From JACCYX01 sp964610045 (GTDB taxonomy: Bacteria; Chloroflexota; Chloroflexia; Thermomicrobiales; UBA6265), in assembly GCA_964610045.1 (NCBI GenBank), contig CAZSUN010000088.1, positions 1 to 16,616 of the forward strand: a DNA stretch of 16,616 nucleotides, written 5' to 3'. Positions 14,010 to 16,616 of this stretch are shown one piece after another. Below the pieces are notes generated by a model. The model had not been told where the DNA came from. It did not search any database and saw nothing but the letters and a program-made list of their open reading frames with translations. A program made the translations under genes and the position numbers. Each line of letters begins with the position of its first letter. The first letter of the stretch is position 1.

Positions 14010-14369
14010 CCTGGTGAGACTTGCTTCACAGAGAACCCGCCCAAAGCTGGAAATCATTGAGCGGCTACCGATCCTTGGCGCACATCATCCAGCCTGAGCG
14101 GTTCATTGAGGGTGGAGAGCGGTGCCGCCCCTGCGGTATCGTTCGATTTCCTGAGGTATCGCATGATCGATCCACAGGAAATCCCGCAGTAAACCATGCG
14201 TCCGATATCCCCGCCGTCACGCGGAAATCGGACCATTGGTCGTAATTCCCGAATTGTTGTATTCCTGCGGCGCGCGGCGCACACCCCGCTCCCGGGAGGA
14301 CGTGACGTCGACGACTATCCTACCCTCGTCTGTTTTCTCCTTTCTGTTTCCTCTTTTCTCACTCCTCTC
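14010..14369. other. Structured intergenic region, no gene supported
   Basis: About 360 nt between the protease operon and the ABC transporter, which converge here. Stem 1: CTGCGG (14131-14136) and GATTTCCTG (14145-14153) pair with CAGGAAATC (14175-14183) and CCGCAG (14184-14189), with an 8-nt bulge. Stem 2: TCCGAT (14201-14206) with ATCGGA (14227-14232), enclosing CCGC (14211-14214) and GCGG (14221-14224). GACCATTGGTC (14231-14241) follows. From about 14327 to 14375 the plus strand is almost all pyrimidine. The short frames in the region have no ribosome sites. It may hold terminators for both operons, a small structured RNA or a decayed mobile-element end. Confidence 0.55.
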
Positions 14370-16310
14370 TCACCGGTAGCTGGCCGCCTGGAGTTCGAAG
14401 AGGTCGGCGTACATGCCGCCCTGGAGCATCAGATCCTCGTGGGTGCCTTCGGCGGTGAGGCGACCGTGCTCCAGCACGAAGATCCGGTCGGCCATCCGCG
14501 CCGTCGAGAAGCGGTGCGAGATGTAGATCGCGATCCGGCCCTCAGTCAGTTCCTGGATGCGGCTGAACAGGTCGTACTCGGCGCGGGCGTCGAGTGCGGC
14601 CGTCGGTTCATCGAGGATCAGGATCTGGGCGTCGCGCATGAAGGCGCGGGCGAGCGCCACCTTCTGCCACTCGCCGCCTGAAAGCTGGTGGCCACCCTCG
14701 AACCACTTGCCGAGCACCGTCTGGTACCCCTTCGGCAGGCGCGCGATCACGGAGTCGGCCCCGGCCCGGTTCGCTGCGTCGTGGATTAGCGCCTCGTCGG
14801 CGAGATGGTCCACATTGCCGATCCCGATATTGTCGCTGGCGCTGAACTGGTAGGTCGCGTAGTCCTGGAACATCACCCCGATCTGCTCGCGGAGTTCCAC
14901 AGGATCGTAGTCGCGGATATCGACACCGTTGATCAGGATTTGCCCTTCGTCGGGATCGTAGAGCCGTCCCAGGAGCTTCACGATGGTCGATTTCCCGGCG
15001 CCGTTCTGTCCGACCAGCGCGATCGTCTCGCCTGGTGCGATCGTGAACGAGACATTCTGCAGCGCCGCCACCGGTCGGTCCGGATAGTGATAGCTGACGT
15101 TCCGGAACTCGATGCCCCGGGTGAAGGGAATCGTGACTGGCACCGGGACCTCCGGGGCGGCGATGGCCGGCTGCCGCTCCATCAGGTCCTTGAGGGTCGA
15201 CAGGTAGAGTCCATTTTCGTAGATGCCCTGCAACCCGCCGAGGATGCCCTGGAACGAACCCTGGATCTGGTTCGCAGCCTGCGTGTACACCGTCAGCGCC
15301 CCCAGCGTGACCTGACCCTTGATCGCCAGCCAGGCGACGTAGAGGAAGGTTCCGGACGATGCCAGGGTCGTCAGCGAACCCCAGCCGAAACCGGCCAGGT
15401 ACCGATTGACCACCAGGCGTTTCGTTTCCGTGTAGTAGTCGGTCGCGATCGTCTGGTAGCGGTCGATGAAGTGATCCCCGGCGGTGAAGAGCTTGACTTC
15501 CTTTACGTACTGGTCGGTGGTCATCAGCGACGAAAGGTAGTTCATCGCCCGGCGCACCGGTGACTGCCGCCGCATCATCTGGAAGCCCCACCAGCCGTAG
15601 CGGGAGTCGGAGATGAAGGCTGGAATCGGGGAGAGCAGGGTCAGCGCCGCGATCCACCAGGAGAGGCTGGCCAGCAGCGCGATCATCGAGCCGAAGGTGA
15701 TCAATGAGCGGATCAGGCCGAATACCTGCGACACCATCTGGACCGGCCGCCTTTGGGCTTCCCGCTCCGCTTCCTGCAGTTGGTCGTAGTAGGTGGCATT
15801 TTCGAAATCCGCCAGGTCGAGCGAATTCGCGTGCTGCATGATCTGTGTCTGGACGTGGATCGCGACCCGCTCCTGCAACAGCTGCTGGCTGATGTTGCCG
15901 ACCGCCTGGAGCATGCTGGAGCACAGGAAAATCAGGAGCTGGAGGATGGCCAGGAAGATGACATGACGTACGTGCTCGCTGTCGCCTCCCGCGTTGTAGC
16001 CATCAACCACGGAGTCGATCAGTTGCCCGGCGAGCCAGACCTGGATGACCGGGATAACGCTTTGGAGCAGGTTGGTCGCAGCGAGACCGGAGGTGAGCGA
16101 TCGTGAGGTGGCCCAGACGAGCTGAAGGACGCGGACGACGCCAGCCCAGGTCTCGCGAATACCGTTTGCGATGGCGCCCGCGCTGATCCGGCGTCTCGGC
16201 GATGGCGAACCGGTTGGAGGTTTGGCTGGCGAGCGGTCCGGTCCGCGATGGCGCGATCCGTTGGGTGAGAAGGTGGTCCTGGTGTCTATCGGCGTGGTCC
16301 TTTGCGGCAT
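14370..16310 (-). CDS. ABC exporter, fused permease and ATPase
   Basis: 646 aa from ATG 16310, the usual length for a half-size MsbA/LmrA-type exporter. A basic N-tail (about 1-50) precedes a transmembrane domain to about residue 350, with hydrophobic spans such as IPVIQVWLAGQLIDSV, VIFLAILQLLIFLC and LTTLASSGTFLYVAWLA. The ATPase domain has Walker A GQNGAGKST at about 432, signature LSGGE near 541, Walker B ILILDEP near 563 and the H-loop YISHRFSTARMADRIF near 599. It should work as a homodimer or with a partner half-transporter elsewhere, exporting an unknown substrate. The frame stays open another 84 codons upstream, but that part is low-complexity, crosses the operator and promoter, and is not counted. 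ATG 16310 has no clear Shine-Dalgarno site, so its leader may be very short. No partner gene is adjacent. Confidence 0.92.
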   Translation of the reverse strand: MPQRTTPIDTRTTFSPNGSRHRGPDRSPAKPPTGSPSPRRRISAGAIANGIRETWAGVVRVLQLVWATSRSLTSGLAATNLLQSVIPVIQVWLAGQLIDSVVDGYNAGGDSEHVRHVIFLAILQLLIFLCSSMLQAVGNISQQLLQERVAIHVQTQIMQHANSLDLADFENATYYDQLQEAEREAQRRPVQMVSQVFGLIRSLITFGSMIALLASLSWWIAALTLLSPIPAFISDSRYGWWGFQMMRRQSPVRRAMNYLSSLMTTDQYVKEVKLFTAGDHFIDRYQTIATDYYTETKRLVVNRYLAGFGWGSLTTLASSGTFLYVAWLAIKGQVTLGALTVYTQAANQIQGSFQGILGGLQGIYENGLYLSTLKDLMERQPAIAAPEVPVPVTIPFTRGIEFRNVSYHYPDRPVAALQNVSFTIAPGETIALVGQNGAGKSTIVKLLGRLYDPDEGQILINGVDIRDYDPVELREQIGVMFQDYATYQFSASDNIGIGNVDHLADEALIHDAANRAGADSVIARLPKGYQTVLGKWFEGGHQLSGGEWQKVALARAFMRDAQILILDEPTAALDARAEYDLFSRIQELTEGRIAIYISHRFSTARMADRIFVLEHGRLTAEGTHEDLMLQGGMYADLFELQAASYR

Positions 16311-16334
16311 GGCGGCAAACGTGGATACTCTTGA

Positions 16335-16375
16335 AGCGATACTAAGCGATATATCGCTATAAGTCCATCGGTCAG
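16335..16375 (-). promoter_or_regulatory. Promoter with palindromic operator of ABC gene
   Basis: AGCGATATATCGCT (16345-16358) is a perfect 14-bp palindrome, and a further direct half-site AGCGATA lies at 16335-16341. On the minus strand, CTGACC (16370-16375), 16 nt and TATATC (16348-16353) make a plausible -35/-10 pair, placing the palindrome over the -10 box. A repressor bound there would block transcription. The repressor itself is not encoded nearby on this strand. Confidence 0.5.
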
Positions 16376-16616
16376 ATGGGCAGGACGGTAGGCGCGGGTA
16401 CACACCGCCACACCCTGATCTGAGGAATCGATGCATCGAGATGCCAGGGCCGCTTCCGCTCCCGAACGCAGCTTCGGATGCGGAGTCTGCCAGTTGCCCC
16501 GTTCCGGCGATTCGTCGTACGGGCGGGCGGGCGGTTCCACTTCCCAGGTTGGGAACTCTCAAGGGGAGGCATGCCGGATCTTTGCCGAATCGCCCTTCGT
16601 AGGGGCCGATCGGCCC
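16376..16616. other. Right-edge region, no gene supported
   Basis: High-GC sequence upstream of the ABC promoter. It contains a run of GGGC units at 16521-16534 and no start codon with a credible ribosome site. A gene may begin beyond the right edge. Confidence 0.4.

Noticed and set aside
14054..14284. 76-codon minus-strand frame in the structured gap, with a Cys-x3-Cys
   Set aside because: No Shine-Dalgarno site precedes any of its starts, and the sequence is better explained by the stems; it cannot be excluded without homologues.
14608..15924. 438-codon minus-strand frame in the ABC transporter region
   Set aside because: It is a frame-shifted reading of the same strand as the exporter, without domains and with shadow-like composition.
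16521..16534. GGGC run resembling a G-quadruplex
   Set aside because: The fourth G run has only two bases, and short GGGC runs are expected by chance in such GC-rich DNA.
1..16616. CRISPR arrays, tRNA, rRNA, transposase or integrase genes
   Set aside because: No regularly spaced repeats, cloverleaf, rRNA-like block or transposase motif was seen in any frame.

Overview
The window is a high-GC bacterial chromosome segment with no rRNA, tRNA, CRISPR array or transposase that I can see. It carries fifteen protein genes. The gene styles fit a Chloroflexota (Thermomicrobia-like) bacterium: a large HTH/NB-ARC/TPR regulator, many small signal-peptide proteins (cupin, SnoaL/NTF2-like), a DmpA-type aminopeptidase and GTG starts next to clear Shine-Dalgarno sites. 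The taxon is inference from gene style only; no marker gene is present.

Left part (1-2900, minus strand): a three-gene run of exported beta-rich proteins. The gene order is 296 aa, then 183 aa, then a 400 aa protein whose N-terminal half resembles the DUF916 / WxL-interacting domain. It starts behind a leader hairpin with a TTCG loop, contains a hairpin cluster with alternative pairings before the last gene, and ends at a strong terminal stem.

Middle (3143-6007): a DmpA/BapA-type autoprocessing aminopeptidase (P1 family) and an AraC-family regulator lie head to tail on the plus strand. A cysteine-dioxygenase-like cupin enzyme converges on them, only 7 nt away.

Centre (6041-11306): three exported proteins on the minus strand (two tandem SnoaL/NTF2-like paralogues and one IPT/TIG-like protein with a duplicated 12-residue motif) each sit just upstream of a GC-rich hairpin. 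They diverge from a 821 aa HTH + NB-ARC + TPR regulator across a 401-nt gap containing a strong inverted repeat. A 71 aa exported small protein overlaps the regulator's stop codon tail to tail.

Right part (11469-16616): an exported Cys-rich cupin with a good promoter is divergent from the most unusual locus. That locus is a two-gene, 4-nt-overlapping operon coding for a leaderless gingipain/C25-like (caspase-fold) putative cysteine protease and a 136 aa unknown partner, in visibly AT-richer DNA. A structured intergenic region of about 360 nt follows. A full-size ABC exporter (permease fused to ATPase) then runs on the minus strand from a promoter that overlaps a 14-bp perfect palindrome.

The likeliest undescribed unit is the C25-like protease with its partner (12388-14009). 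The DUF916-like exported operon (79-2846) is the second candidate.
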